Below, piece by piece: positions 24,603 through 32,503 of a stretch of DNA of 64,000 bases (within the stretch, counting starts at the first letter, position 1; every line of letters begins with the position of its first letter). The notes beneath the pieces were generated by a model. The model was not told the origin of the DNA. It ran no database searches and was given only the letters and a program-made list of their open reading frames with translations. The position numbers and the translations under genes are program-made. The stretch covers positions 558,001 to 622,000 of the forward strand of contig CAWICZ010000014.1 in the NCBI GenBank assembly GCA_963834825.1. The letters run 5' to 3'. The DNA is from JACDAN01 sp963834825 (GTDB lineage: Bacteria > Actinomycetota > Thermoleophilia > Gaiellales > Gaiellaceae).

Positions 24603-25309
24603 AGCCGACGGAGGTCGGCAGGTGTTCCGATCACGATCCGCGGCACGCTCGCCGGCCGTAACCAGCGCAGGGTCCTGACGAGCTGAGGTACCGAGAGGCT
24701 GATGCACCCCAGCGTTGGCCTGCCGGTGCTCGCGTGCAGAAAGATCGCCGACCCTCGTCCCGGCACGACGGGGTCGGTGTTGAAGCGGACGAACGCGAGG
24801 TGCCGGTAGGCGGTCGGCGAGGTCGACATGTCGCCGGTCGTGACCCGGAACGGCGGCCGCGCCCCGCAGGAGAGCCGACGAAACTGGTTGTAGTACGGCG
24901 ACCGCGGATCCTCGACCCACCAGTCGCCACAGACGATTCGCCGATACCGGTAGCGGACGCCCGGGTTGCGAGCGACGCCGTACATCGTGCGTCCGATGCC
25001 GAACGACCCGACGGGCGTCGTGCGGTCGCCCTCTCGCCGGCTGGCCGACACGCCTCGCCCGCCGAGCCAGGCCGACCACGGCCCTGCCACCGCGCGCCAG
25101 CAGCCGTCGACCTTCCGCCAGAGGCGGAGGCTGGCCTGCGTGGCGCCACTGCGGGGTGCGACGACGGTGATCAGCTGCGTCGCCGACCCGGTCGAGGTCA
25201 GCCGATCCGCCACGCTGGCCGGACAAGCCGGCGCGACGGCGCGCTTCCCCGCCGCGGGGGCGGCGAGGGCGAGCAGGAAGGACAGCGCCAGGACGACCGT
25301 CTTCGCCAT
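24599..25309 (-). CDS. Exported L,D-transpeptidase (YkuD-like) family protein
   Basis: Signal peptide (AKTVVLALSFLLALAAPAAG) followed by a YkuD-type catalytic domain. The active-site pattern H-x-S/T-x(n)-G-C-I-S-L is visible as FLHASTGRPTLGCISLS near residue 195, with the nucleophilic cysteine. RTTPVGSFGIGRTMYG matches the conserved T-P-x-G-x-[FY] strand. The family either cross-links peptidoglycan (3-3 bonds) or trims related peptides outside the membrane. About 236 residues. Confidence 0.85.
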   Translation of the reverse strand: MAKTVVLALSFLLALAAPAAGKRAVAPACPASVADRLTSTGSATQLITVVAPRSGATQASLRLWRKVDGCWRAVAGPWSAWLGGRGVSASRREGDRTTPVGSFGIGRTMYGVARNPGVRYRYRRIVCGDWWVEDPRSPYYNQFRRLSCGARPPFRVTTGDMSTSPTAYRHLAFVRFNTDPVVPGRGSAIFLHASTGRPTLGCISLSVPQLVRTLRWLRPASVPRIVIGTPADLRRL

Positions 25310-25360
25310 CGACGCCCCAAGCTTGTCTGAAACCGTGCTGACGCGGGGCGTTTCGCGATG

Positions 25361-25388
25361 CGAGGGGCCGCCGGTGGGCGGCCCCTCG
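25361..25388 (-). terminator. Terminator-like hairpin after the chitinase gene
   Basis: A perfect 12-bp stem (CGAGGGGCCGCC / GGCGGCCCCTCG) with a 4-nt loop lies 20 nt beyond the chitinase stop. No U-run follows on the minus strand. Confidence 0.65.
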
Positions 25389-25408
25389 CAAAAGCCCGTC
25401 AGCGCGAC

Positions 25409-26767
25409 TCAGTCGTCATCGTCGTCGTGGTCGCGCGGGGCAAGGCCGTCGGCGATGGCGCCGATCAGCTCACCGTCGGGCGTGTCGCCGCTCAGTTCCC
25501 AGAACATGAGCCCGCCGAGCCGGTTCCGGCGAACGTAGTCGGCCTTCTTCGTCATCACCGCCGGGTCATCGAGCGTCCAGAACGTCGCTCCGTCGAAGAG
25601 CCAGGCGGCTCCGGCGCGCTTGTCCCAGAAGCGCGTGTAGCCGCTTCCCGCGAAACCCTTCACGACGTCGTAGTCGTTCACGCCGGCTTCCCAGACTCCC
25701 GGGGCAGGCCCGCTGGCCGCCTGGTACAGGCCGTTGCCGGCCGAGCCGACGCTCGACCAACCACGTGAGTAGAACGGGACGCCGGCGACGAGATCTCGCC
25801 TCGGGGCGCCACGCCGTAGATAGGCGTTCACCGTCGCGTCGACCGAGAAGCGCGGGCTCGCCGGGTCTCTCCTCGAGGTGAAGAGGTTGGACTGGTGGTT
25901 GGTCGTGGTCTCCCACGCGCCGTGGAGGTCGTACCCCTGCACGGTCCCGAAGTCGAGGGACTCGAAGATCTCGTCGACTTCGAAGCCCGCGTCGATCTTC
26001 GCGGGCGCCGCCGGCAGGAAGGCGGTGAGCAGGTAGTCCGCGCCCGTCTGCTCGCCGTAGTCGTCCAGTTGGCTGCGGAACTCCCGGGCAAGCCTTGTGA
26101 AGTTCCGCTTGTCCTCGGGCCGGATGATGTTGCCGACGTTCCCGTCGGAGCCGGGCCATTCCCAGTCGAGGTCGATCCCGTCGAAGATGCCGGCCGCGGC
26201 GCCGGGTCCGCCCATCCCGCCCCAGCCCGGGCTCGGGATGTTCCCCTTGATCAACAGGTCGATGCAGGAGCTCACGAAGCGCTCCCGAGACGCGCTCGTG
26301 AGCGCCGCGTCCGAGAAGTACTTCGACCAGGTCCACCCGCCGAGCGAGGCCAGGACCTTGACGTTCGGATAGAGGGCCTTCAGCGCCTGGAGTTGCTGGA
26401 AGTTGCCGAGGATCGGGCGGGGCCAGGTCACCTCCTGCCCGTCGACCGATTCTGCGGCCGTCCACGGCCGCTGGTAGTCGGCCCACTCGTCACCCAGCTT
26501 GCAGACGACGCCCGGATCGCCGGCGGCGGCGGGCGCGACGTTCACGAACGCGTAGTTGATCGCGGTCAGCTTGGCGGCGGAGCCGCTGGTCGCGACATCC
26601 TTGACGAAGTAGCCACGCCCGTAGATGCCCCACTGGATGAAGTAGCCGACAACCTCGGCGCGGCTGGATCGATCGTGCCCGCGGCCACGATCGGCCGAGG
26701 CGAGTGGGACGGCGGCGGTGGCAACGAGGGCTCCGAGTATCGCCAGTGCGACGCCGATGCGTCTCAT
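25409..26767 (-). CDS. Secreted GH18 chitinase
   Basis: Hydrolyses beta-1,4 bonds of chitin with retention, using the substrate acetamido group. A signal peptide (RRIGVALAILGALVATAAVPLASA) precedes a GH18 barrel: LASLGGWTWSKYFSDA, then the catalytic D-x-x-D-x-D-x-E as FDGIDLDWEWPG with Glu as acid, then the strand GYDLHGAWE and the last LGGLMFWELSGD tryptophan. The C-terminus ends in a run of Asp. About 452 residues. ATG 26767 has AAGGAGGTGA 7-8 nt upstream. A perfect DasR-type palindrome sits in the leader, so induction by N-acetylglucosamine metabolites is likely. Confidence 0.93.
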   Translation of the reverse strand: MRRIGVALAILGALVATAAVPLASADRGRGHDRSSRAEVVGYFIQWGIYGRGYFVKDVATSGSAAKLTAINYAFVNVAPAAAGDPGVVCKLGDEWADYQRPWTAAESVDGQEVTWPRPILGNFQQLQALKALYPNVKVLASLGGWTWSKYFSDAALTSASRERFVSSCIDLLIKGNIPSPGWGGMGGPGAAAGIFDGIDLDWEWPGSDGNVGNIIRPEDKRNFTRLAREFRSQLDDYGEQTGADYLLTAFLPAAPAKIDAGFEVDEIFESLDFGTVQGYDLHGAWETTTNHQSNLFTSRRDPASPRFSVDATVNAYLRRGAPRRDLVAGVPFYSRGWSSVGSAGNGLYQAASGPAPGVWEAGVNDYDVVKGFAGSGYTRFWDKRAGAAWLFDGATFWTLDDPAVMTKKADYVRRNRLGGLMFWELSGDTPDGELIGAIADGLAPRDHDDDDD

Positions 26768-26795
26768 TGGCTTCACCTCCTTGAGCGACGGCGTA

Positions 26796-26811
26796 AGTGG
26801 TCTAGACCACT
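26796..26811. promoter_or_regulatory. DasR-type operator (dre) in the chitinase leader
   Basis: AGTGGTCTAGACCACT is a perfect 16-bp palindrome that matches the streptomycete DasR-responsive element consensus at nearly every base. It lies about 13-28 nt downstream of the predicted -10, where a repressor would block transcription. Confidence 0.82.
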
Positions 26812-26823
26812 CTCTCGAAACTG

Positions 26824-26852
26824 ACCTTCTCACGCGGTGGACAAGCTGTCAA
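26824..26852 (-). promoter_or_regulatory. Predicted chitinase promoter
   Basis: On the minus strand a perfect -35 TTGACA (26852-26847) is followed after 17 bp by GAAGGT (26829-26824), a degenerate -10. The dre operator begins 12 nt further on. Confidence 0.55.
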
Positions 26853-26882
26853 GCGCGCGCGATTGGCCAATACCACCAGCCG

Positions 26883-27179
26883 TCAGCTTGGCGAGCGCAG
26901 CCGCCGAACGAAGGTTCCACCGCCGATCATGCGGTCGGCTCGGCCGCCGGCGCGCTCGCGGAGGCCGCGGTCAGAGGTCACGAGCCAATACGGCCCGTCG
27001 AGCTCCGCAGCCTCCCGGACGATCCTGTCGTCGGCGGTCTCGCTGCCCTCGAAGACCACGACCGGCTTGACGCCCTCGCGCTCGCCCCAGGCGTCGACGA
27101 GCTCGACGAGCTCGTCCCGCGGAAGGTTCGGCCACTGTGAGCGGCGGACGTTCTCCGCGTCGACGAAGACGGTGATCAG
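26883..27179 (-). CDS. NYN/PIN-like RNase domain protein (YacP-like), probable CTG start
   Basis: About 98 residues reading LITVFVDAENVRRSQWPNL, then VVFEGSETADDRIVREAA and LVTSDRGLRERAGGRADRMIGGGTFVR. The acidic residues in VFVDAEN, DDRIV and TSDRGL match the NYN/YacP nuclease active site. No ATG, GTG or TTG is available at the N-terminus; the natural first codon is CTG 27179, which forms a CTGA overlap with the upstream sigma-factor stop, just as ATGA/GTGA/TTGA overlaps do elsewhere here. Likely an RNA-processing enzyme, co-transcribed with the sigma factor. Confidence 0.72.
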   Translation of the reverse strand: MITVFVDAENVRRSQWPNLPRDELVELVDAWGEREGVKPVVVFEGSETADDRIVREAAELDGPYWLVTSDRGLRERAGGRADRMIGGGTFVRRLRSPS

Positions 27180-28216
27180 GCTGCTCGAAGAGCCTCGATC
27201 TCGCGGTTGACGGCCAGGCGCTCGAGCGCTTCGGCCTCGACCTGTCGAACCCGCTCCCGGGTCAGTCCCAGCTGCCGGCCGATCTCCTCGAGCGACTTGG
27301 GCGTGCTGTCGCCGTTGAGGCCGTAGCGCAGCTTGACCACCTCGCGCTCCCGATCAGGCAGCTGCCGGATCGCGCGATGCAGGGTGTCCTCGTCGAGGCT
27401 GACGTGCAGCGTCTCCTCCGGGCCCGGCGCATCGCCTGCGACCAGCTCGCCGAACGACGCGCCGCCCTCCTCGCCGACCGGCCGGTCGAGGCTTGTCACC
27501 GCCCGCGCCGCCTGGCGCACCTCGCGCACCTTCTTGAGCGGGAGCTTGGCGGCCTCGGCGACCTCCTCCTCGTCCGGGGCCCGGCCCAGCTTGGCTGTCA
27601 GCTCTCGCTCCGCGCGCGCGATCTTGCGCTCACGGTCGACGATATGCACCGGGATCCGGATCTCTCGCGACTTGTTCGCGACCCCGCGCTGGACGGCCTG
27701 CCGGATCCACCACGTCGCGTAGGTGGAGAACTTGAAGCCGCGGCGCCAATCGAACTTCTCCACGGCGCGGATCAGCCCGATGATCCCCTCCTGGATCAGG
27801 TCGAGCAACGAGAGCCCATGGCCCTGGTAGCGCTTGGCGATCGAGACGACGAGGCGGAGGTTCGAGTTGATCATCAGGTCCTTCGCCTCCTTGTCGCCAC
27901 GCTCGATCCGCTTTGCGAGCTCGACCTCTTCTTCGGCGGTCAGCAGCTTGTACTTGCCCATCTCGTTGAGGAAGAGCTGCAGCGCATCCGTCGTCGACTC
28001 GGCGAGATTGCCGTTGACGTACGTGGAGTCGGGCGTCTCCGCGCGCCCACAGTCGTCGCTCAGCTCGATGCCGCGATTCTGGATGTCGTCGTAGAGCCGC
28101 TCGACCTCCTCGTCGTCGAGCTCCATCGCCTCGGCGACGCGCGCGACGTCGGAGAGCTCGACGCAACCCGCACGCTCACCGAGCTCGATCAGGGCAGTGA
28201 GTTCGTCCTCTGCCAT
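27176..28216 (-). CDS. RpoD-family sigma-70 factor
   Basis: Primary or primary-like sigma factor of about 346 residues. An acidic region-1.1-like N-terminus is followed by region 1.2 (DALQLFLNEMGKYKLLTAEEEVELAKRIE), region 2 (LIQEGIIGLIRAVEKFDWRRGFKFSTYATWWIRQAVQRG), region 3 and region 4 with the -35 helix (LTRERVRQVEAEALERL). The 2.4 segment (YATWWIRQA) is that of -10 TATAAT-type readers. Its gene overlaps the PAP2 gene by 28 nt and is coupled to the NYN gene. Whether it is the only housekeeping factor cannot be told from this window. Confidence 0.9.
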   Translation of the reverse strand: MAEDELTALIELGERAGCVELSDVARVAEAMELDDEEVERLYDDIQNRGIELSDDCGRAETPDSTYVNGNLAESTTDALQLFLNEMGKYKLLTAEEEVELAKRIERGDKEAKDLMINSNLRLVVSIAKRYQGHGLSLLDLIQEGIIGLIRAVEKFDWRRGFKFSTYATWWIRQAVQRGVANKSREIRIPVHIVDRERKIARAERELTAKLGRAPDEEEVAEAAKLPLKKVREVRQAARAVTSLDRPVGEEGGASFGELVAGDAPGPEETLHVSLDEDTLHRAIRQLPDREREVVKLRYGLNGDSTPKSLEEIGRQLGLTRERVRQVEAEALERLAVNREIEALRAA

Positions 28217-28878
28217 CTCTCGTATTGTCGCCCAGTCCGGGCGTCGCGAAACAGCAGGCCGACGTAGAGCAGCGAGAGCCAGGCAACGCCCGCCGCAAAG
28301 CCGGCCAGGACGTCCGAGAGGAAATGCACGCCGAGGTACAGGCGGCTGAAGCCGATCGCCAGCACGAGCAATGCAGTGCCGGCGAAGAGCAGCGCCCGGT
28401 GCGCCGGCGACGACAGGTGTCGGGCGAGCACGAGGGCGATCGCGCCGTAGACGGCGAGTGACACGAGCGCGTGTCCGCTCGGGAACGAAGAGGTGCTCTC
28501 CGTGGCGAGCGGGTCCGGGAAGAACGGCCGGTCACGCTGGAAGCCCAGCTTCATCCCGTTCGACAGCACCTGGGCGCCGACGAAGGCCAGGGCGACGAAC
28601 AGCGCATCGGGCCGTTCCCGTCGCCGCCACAGGATCACGACAGCCACCACCGTGACGGCGAGCAGCGTGACGAAGTTGCCGAGGAAGGTGATGCCGTGGA
28701 AGAGGTCGGTGAGAGGGTCCGTCGCGCGTCCGTGGAGCCAGTCTGCGAGACGCTGATCGTTGCTGGTTTGGTCCTCGATGACGTGGTCGACGATCAGTCC
28801 GAACGCCCACAGGCTCGCTGCGAGCGCTGCGAGCGCCCCGAGCAGCGGAAGGCCCACGGCCCGCAATCGGTCGACCAT
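28189..28878 (-). CDS. PAP2-family membrane phosphatase
   Basis: Integral membrane lipid-phosphate or undecaprenyl-diphosphate phosphatase candidate with six hydrophobic segments. The tripartite PAP2 signature is complete: K-x6-R-P as KLGFQRDRPF, PSGH as SSFPSGHA, and S-R-x5-H-x3-D as SRLYLGVHFLSD. About 230 residues. ATG 28878 (AACAAT 6 nt upstream) is preferred over GTG 28881. Divergent from the thiolase gene. Confidence 0.88.
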   Translation of the reverse strand: MVDRLRAVGLPLLGALAALAASLWAFGLIVDHVIEDQTSNDQRLADWLHGRATDPLTDLFHGITFLGNFVTLLAVTVVAVVILWRRRERPDALFVALAFVGAQVLSNGMKLGFQRDRPFFPDPLATESTSSFPSGHALVSLAVYGAIALVLARHLSSPAHRALLFAGTALLVLAIGFSRLYLGVHFLSDVLAGFAAGVAWLSLLYVGLLFRDARTGRQYERWQRTNSLP

Positions 28879-28884
28879 CACCGC

Positions 28885-28895
28885 ATTGTTACGCT
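28885..28895. promoter_or_regulatory. Back-to-back leaderless promoters of PAP2 and thiolase genes
   Basis: Minus strand: AACAAT (28890-28885), 6 nt, ATG 28878. Plus strand: TACGCT (28890-28895), 6 nt, GTG 28902. The boxes touch at one base. Confidence 0.5.
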
Positions 28896-28901
28896 GGATT
28901 C

Positions 28902-30053
28902 GTGGCTCGCTCGGTCATCGTCTCAGCCGTCCGCACCCCGTTCGGGAGGCTCGGCGGCGGGCTCAAGGACTACGAGGCGACGCAGCTCGGCTCGGTCGTG
29001 ATCCGGAACGCGCTCGACCGCGTCGGGCTCGAGAACGACGAGGTCGAGTACGTGATCATGGGCCAGGTTCTCCAGGGCGGCGCGGGCCAGGCGCCTGCCC
29101 GCCAGGCGTCGATCGGGGCCGGGCTCCCGATCGAGGTTCCCTCGGACACGATCAACAAGGTCTGCGCGTCGTCGATCCGTGCCGTGCAGATCGCCGACCA
29201 GATGATTCGGGCCGGCGACCACGACGTGGTCGTCGCCGGCGGCATGGAGTCGATGACGAACGCGCCGTACATCCTCAAGCAGGCGCGCTTTGGCTACCGG
29301 CTCGGCGACGGCACGCTGATCGACCTGATGACGCACGACGGGCTGGTCTCGAGCTTCGACAAGCGCCACATGGTCGAGCAGGCGTCGTTCGTCTCGCGCG
29401 AGCTCGGGATCTCCCGCGAGGCGCAGGACGAGTGGGCGTTGCGCTCCCACCAGCGCGCGGTGAAGGCGATCGACGAGGGTCGCTTCGAGGACGAGATCGT
29501 CCCCGTGGGCGATTTCGACACCGACGAGGGACCTCGGCGCGACACCTCGATCGAGAAGCTCGCTTCGCTCAAGCCGGTGTTCGATCCCGAGGGAACGACA
29601 ACTGCCGGCAACGCCCCCGGAGTCAACGACGGCGCCGCCGCGCTCGTCGTCACGAGCGAGGAGTTCGCAAAGCGACGCGGGCTCGAGCCTTTGGCAAAGA
29701 TCGTTTCGCAGGCCTACGTCGCCGACGAGTTCGCATACCTCGCGCGCACGCCGGCGAAGTCCGGCGCGAAGGCGCTCGAGAAGGCCGGCAAGTCGATCGA
29801 CGACGTCGAGCGCGTCGAGCTCAACGAGGCGTTCTCGTCGGTCGTTCTGAACTCGACGAAGATGCTCGGCGCCGATCCGGAGAAGGTGAACGTGAACGGC
29901 GGCGCAGTCGCGCTCGGGCACCCGATCGGTGCCTCGGGCGCGCGGATCCTCGGGACGATGATCTACGAGCTGCGCCGCAACGGCGGCGGCCTGGGGCTCG
30001 CAGCGATCTGCTCGGGCGGCGGCCAGGGCGACGCGCTACTGCTCGAGGTCTAG
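28902..30053 (+). CDS. Acetyl-CoA C-acetyltransferase (thiolase)
   Basis: Cleaves or condenses acyl-CoAs in the last step of beta-oxidation or in acetoacetyl-CoA formation. The active cysteine is in NKVCASSIRAVQ, the histidine in LGHPIGASGARI and the second cysteine in CSGGGQGDALLLEV. About 383 residues. It belongs with the hydroxyacyl-CoA dehydrogenase, acyl-CoA dehydrogenase and enoyl-CoA hydratase genes in the following 12 kb. GTG 28902 seems leaderless. The last 18 nt overlap the APH pseudogene. Confidence 0.92.
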   Translation: MARSVIVSAVRTPFGRLGGGLKDYEATQLGSVVIRNALDRVGLENDEVEYVIMGQVLQGGAGQAPARQASIGAGLPIEVPSDTINKVCASSIRAVQIADQMIRAGDHDVVVAGGMESMTNAPYILKQARFGYRLGDGTLIDLMTHDGLVSSFDKRHMVEQASFVSRELGISREAQDEWALRSHQRAVKAIDEGRFEDEIVPVGDFDTDEGPRRDTSIEKLASLKPVFDPEGTTTAGNAPGVNDGAAALVVTSEEFAKRRGLEPLAKIVSQAYVADEFAYLARTPAKSGAKALEKAGKSIDDVERVELNEAFSSVVLNSTKMLGADPEKVNVNGGAVALGHPIGASGARILGTMIYELRRNGGGLGLAAICSGGGQGDALLLEV

Positions 30054-30371
30054 TAGCTCGGTCAGCCAGCGTCGAGCCTCGCGGACGAGCATTGGGTTCC
30101 TCTCGAGCGTGTAGTAGGACAGGGCGATCAGGGCCTGAGAGAGCGCGACGCCGCGACTTCGCGCCCAAGTCGCGTCGTCGATCGAGAGCGCCGATCGGAG
30201 GCGTCGCATCGGTTGCCGCTCGCTTGAGATCGGTGATGCCCGAGCCGATAGAGCGCGTTTTCGTTCCACGGCAGCGGACCGGCTCGATCGGCAAGTCCGA
30301 CCACTGCGAAACTGCGCGGCGATCAGTCGACCGACGAGAGACGCGTCGGTGGCCACCTCGTCGGCGTGCAT
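30036..30371 (-). pseudogene. Aminoglycoside phosphotransferase (APH)-family pseudogene
   Basis: The N-terminus reads MHADEVATDASLVGRLIAAQF, then continues only in other frames (QWSDLPIEPVRCRG, then NALYRLG), and the end returns to RSRGVALSQALIALSYYTLERNPMLVREARRWLTELL. These are the first ~45 and last ~50 residues of the APH/choline-kinase fold. The catalytic H-G-D and D-x-D core, some 190 residues, is deleted. At least two frameshifts plus a deletion mean it is dead. Confidence 0.7.
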
Positions 30372-30396
30372 CTTGGCGGCCGGCACCGCGGCGCTC

Positions 30397-31134
30397 TTAT
30401 TCAGCGAGGAAGTCGAGGACGAGCCGCGCGAGCTCTTCCGGCGCGCGCCACTGCACCATGTGGTCGGCCTCCTCGATGACGGCGCTGCGCGCGCCCGGGA
30501 TCTCCCGCGCGAGCAGCTCCCCGAGCTCGTTGATCGCCGCGACGTCTCGGCCGCCGGTGACGACGAGCGTCGGCACGCCGATCTCTCCGAGCCGGTCGGC
30601 CGAAGGTGGATCCTGCTCGGGATCATCGGCGTTCGAGGCCTCGACGTTCTCGACGAACATCGCCCGTAGCTCGTCGTCGACGCCCATCGGCGCCCAGATC
30701 TCCATGTCGATCGCCGCCAGCTCCGCCAGATCGCCGCGCTCTTCCGCAGCGTCCCAGCGAGCCTCCTGCTCCGGCGTGACGTCGATGTCAAGCGGCCGGC
30801 CGGCGAGGCCGGACGCGACGAGCATCAGCGCCGAGACGCGGTCCGGCCGGCCGAGCGCCGCCTGGATCGAGATCCGGCCGCCGCGGGAGGTCCCGACGAG
30901 GGCGGCTTGCTCGACGTTCGCGGCGTCCAGCACGGAGACGAGGTCGTCGACGGCGGAGTAGGGGCCTGTCCACATCGGCGAACGCCCATAGCCGCGCTGG
31001 TCGTAGCGGATCGTCCGCAGTCGTCCTTCGACGTACGGCAAGAACGGATCCCAGATCCGCGAGTCGACGACGCCCTCGTGGAGCAGTACGGCCGACGGGC
31101 CCGAGCCCGAGTCCTCGTACCACAGATCGGTCAT
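30397..31134 (-). CDS. Alpha/beta hydrolase (proline iminopeptidase/haloperoxidase-like)
   Basis: About 245 residues. AVLLHEGVVDSRIWD matches the oxyanion region, YDQRGYGRS the second conserved strand, GTSRGG the nucleophile elbow, TGGRDVAAIN the acid and EEADHMVQW the histidine. The substrate is unknown. ATG 31134 is preceded by TAACGT with an 8-nt spacer, overlapping the promoter of the divergent dehydrogenase gene. Confidence 0.82.
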   Translation of the reverse strand: MTDLWYEDSGSGPSAVLLHEGVVDSRIWDPFLPYVEGRLRTIRYDQRGYGRSPMWTGPYSAVDDLVSVLDAANVEQAALVGTSRGGRISIQAALGRPDRVSALMLVASGLAGRPLDIDVTPEQEARWDAAEERGDLAELAAIDMEIWAPMGVDDELRAMFVENVEASNADDPEQDPPSADRLGEIGVPTLVVTGGRDVAAINELGELLAREIPGARSAVIEEADHMVQWRAPEELARLVLDFLAE

Positions 31135-31142
31135 GCGGCTGG

Positions 31143-31152
31143 ACGTTAGCCT
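31143..31152. promoter_or_regulatory. Overlapping divergent -10 boxes (hydrolase / dehydrogenase)
   Basis: Minus strand TAACGT (31148-31143), 8 nt, ATG 31134. Plus strand TAGCCT (31147-31152), 8 nt, GTG 31161. The boxes share two base pairs and both match TANNNT. Confidence 0.55.
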
Positions 31153-31160
31153 GCGCGCCC

Positions 31161-31994
31161 GTGAGGTTCGAGCACGTCCTCGTCGTCGGCGCCGGCCAGA
31201 TGGGCGGCGGGATCGCCCAAGTCGCGGCGGCGGCCGGCTGCCGCGTCTCCATGCACGACGCGGTTCCGGGCGCCACCGAGCGCGCGCTCCAAACGATGAC
31301 CATGAGCCTCGGGAAACTGGCCGAGAAGGGCGGGGCCGACCCGGACGAGGTGCTCGCGCGGGTCGAGACCGTCGACGATCTCGTGCCGGCCGACCTGATG
31401 ATCGAGGCCGTTGTCGAAGACGCGGCGGTGAAGGAGAAAATCTTCTTCCGCGCCGACCAGGTGCTGCCGGTGGAGGCAGTCCTCGCCTCGAACACGTCGT
31501 CGATTCCGATCACCCTGCTCGCCGCCGATACGGTCCGGCCGGACCGGGTCATCGGGATGCACTTCTTCAACCCGGTGCCGGTGCTGAAGCTGGTCGAGGT
31601 CGTGCGAGGGCGTGACACTTCCGACGAGACCGTCGAGGCGATCGTCGCCTTCGCCGAGGAGCTCGGCAAGGTGCCCGCTCTCGCCAACGACTCGCCCGGC
31701 TTCGTCTCCAATCGGATCCTGATGCCGTTCATCAACGAGGCCGTCTGGGCGCTCCACGACGGCGTCGCCGAGGCCGAGGCGATCGACACGATCGCCAAGC
31801 TCGGCTTCGCCCATCCGCTGGGGCCGCTCGCCCTTGCCGACCTGATCGGCCTCGACACCTGCGTCGCGATCATGAAGGTCCTCCACGAGGGCCTCGAGGA
31901 CGACAAGTACGCGCCCTGCCCGCTGCTGCGGGAGCACGTCGCGGGGGGCCGGCTGGGTCGGAAGTCAGGCGAGGGCTTCTACCGCTACGACTGA
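31161..31994 (+). CDS. 3-hydroxyacyl-CoA (3-hydroxybutyryl-CoA) dehydrogenase
   Basis: NAD-dependent oxidation of L-3-hydroxyacyl-CoA. The Rossmann motif VVGAGQMGGGIAQVAAAAG is at the N-terminus; ASNTSSIPIT and the signature GMHFFNPVPVLKLVEVV, with the catalytic histidine, lie in the middle. The C-terminal dimerisation domain shows NDSPGFVSNRILMPFINEA. About 277 residues, the length of the single-function enzyme. Ends 10 bp inside the convergent nucleotidyltransferase gene. Confidence 0.93.
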   Translation: MRFEHVLVVGAGQMGGGIAQVAAAAGCRVSMHDAVPGATERALQTMTMSLGKLAEKGGADPDEVLARVETVDDLVPADLMIEAVVEDAAVKEKIFFRADQVLPVEAVLASNTSSIPITLLAADTVRPDRVIGMHFFNPVPVLKLVEVVRGRDTSDETVEAIVAFAEELGKVPALANDSPGFVSNRILMPFINEAVWALHDGVAEAEAIDTIAKLGFAHPLGPLALADLIGLDTCVAIMKVLHEGLEDDKYAPCPLLREHVAGGRLGRKSGEGFYRYD

Positions 31995-32503
31995 CCGCGC
32001 TCGCGCTCGCGGCGCAGTTCGAGCGTCTCTCGGAGTGCGGGGAGCTGTCCAAGATCCTTGGGACGGCCGGCCGCCTGCTTCATCCGAATGAGGTCCGGCA
32101 GCGAAGCCACGAGCACTGCGTGATCCCAGAGCTCGACGGGAACGGCGCCTCGCTTCAGATCCTCGTATCCCGCGGTGCCGGAGGGAGCGAACAGCAAATC
32201 AATGTCGCCGCTCGGCGTCTTCAGCGTCCAGCTGTCGACGCTGCCCAGGAAACGCGGTTCGATCGGGAACTCGATGCCGGATGGATCGTTTGGGATCTGC
32301 AATCGCGCATCGAGCTCCTTCAGAGCAGCCGCCAGGCGTTCGAGGTTGTCGGGCTCGCGGGCAGGGGTGATGTCGAGATCCTGCGTGATCAGAGGACCGC
32401 CCTGGGCGATTGCCGCGATCGCCCCGATGACGACGAATTGGACGTCTCGCTTGACGAGCGCCGAGAGGATTCGTTCCGGGTCGAGGCGTTTAGGCGGCGC
32501 CAC
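31985..32503 (-). CDS. Nucleotidyltransferase-fold protein, possible toxin
   Basis: About 172 residues with the minimal nucleotidyltransferase signature: FVVIGAIAAIAQGGPLITQDLDI (glycine loop plus D-x-D) and a third acidic residue in GDIDLLFAP. The pattern fits the AbiEii/MenT/DUF6036-like group, members of which act as toxins next to HTH antitoxins. GTG 32503 lies inside the end of the XRE gene (14-nt overlap), so the two are translationally coupled. The toxin role is inference; some relatives are not toxins. Confidence 0.68.
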   Translation of the reverse strand: MAPPKRLDPERILSALVKRDVQFVVIGAIAAIAQGGPLITQDLDITPAREPDNLERLAAALKELDARLQIPNDPSGIEFPIEPRFLGSVDSWTLKTPSGDIDLLFAPSGTAGYEDLKRGAVPVELWDHAVLVASLPDLIRMKQAAGRPKDLGQLPALRETLELRRERERGQS

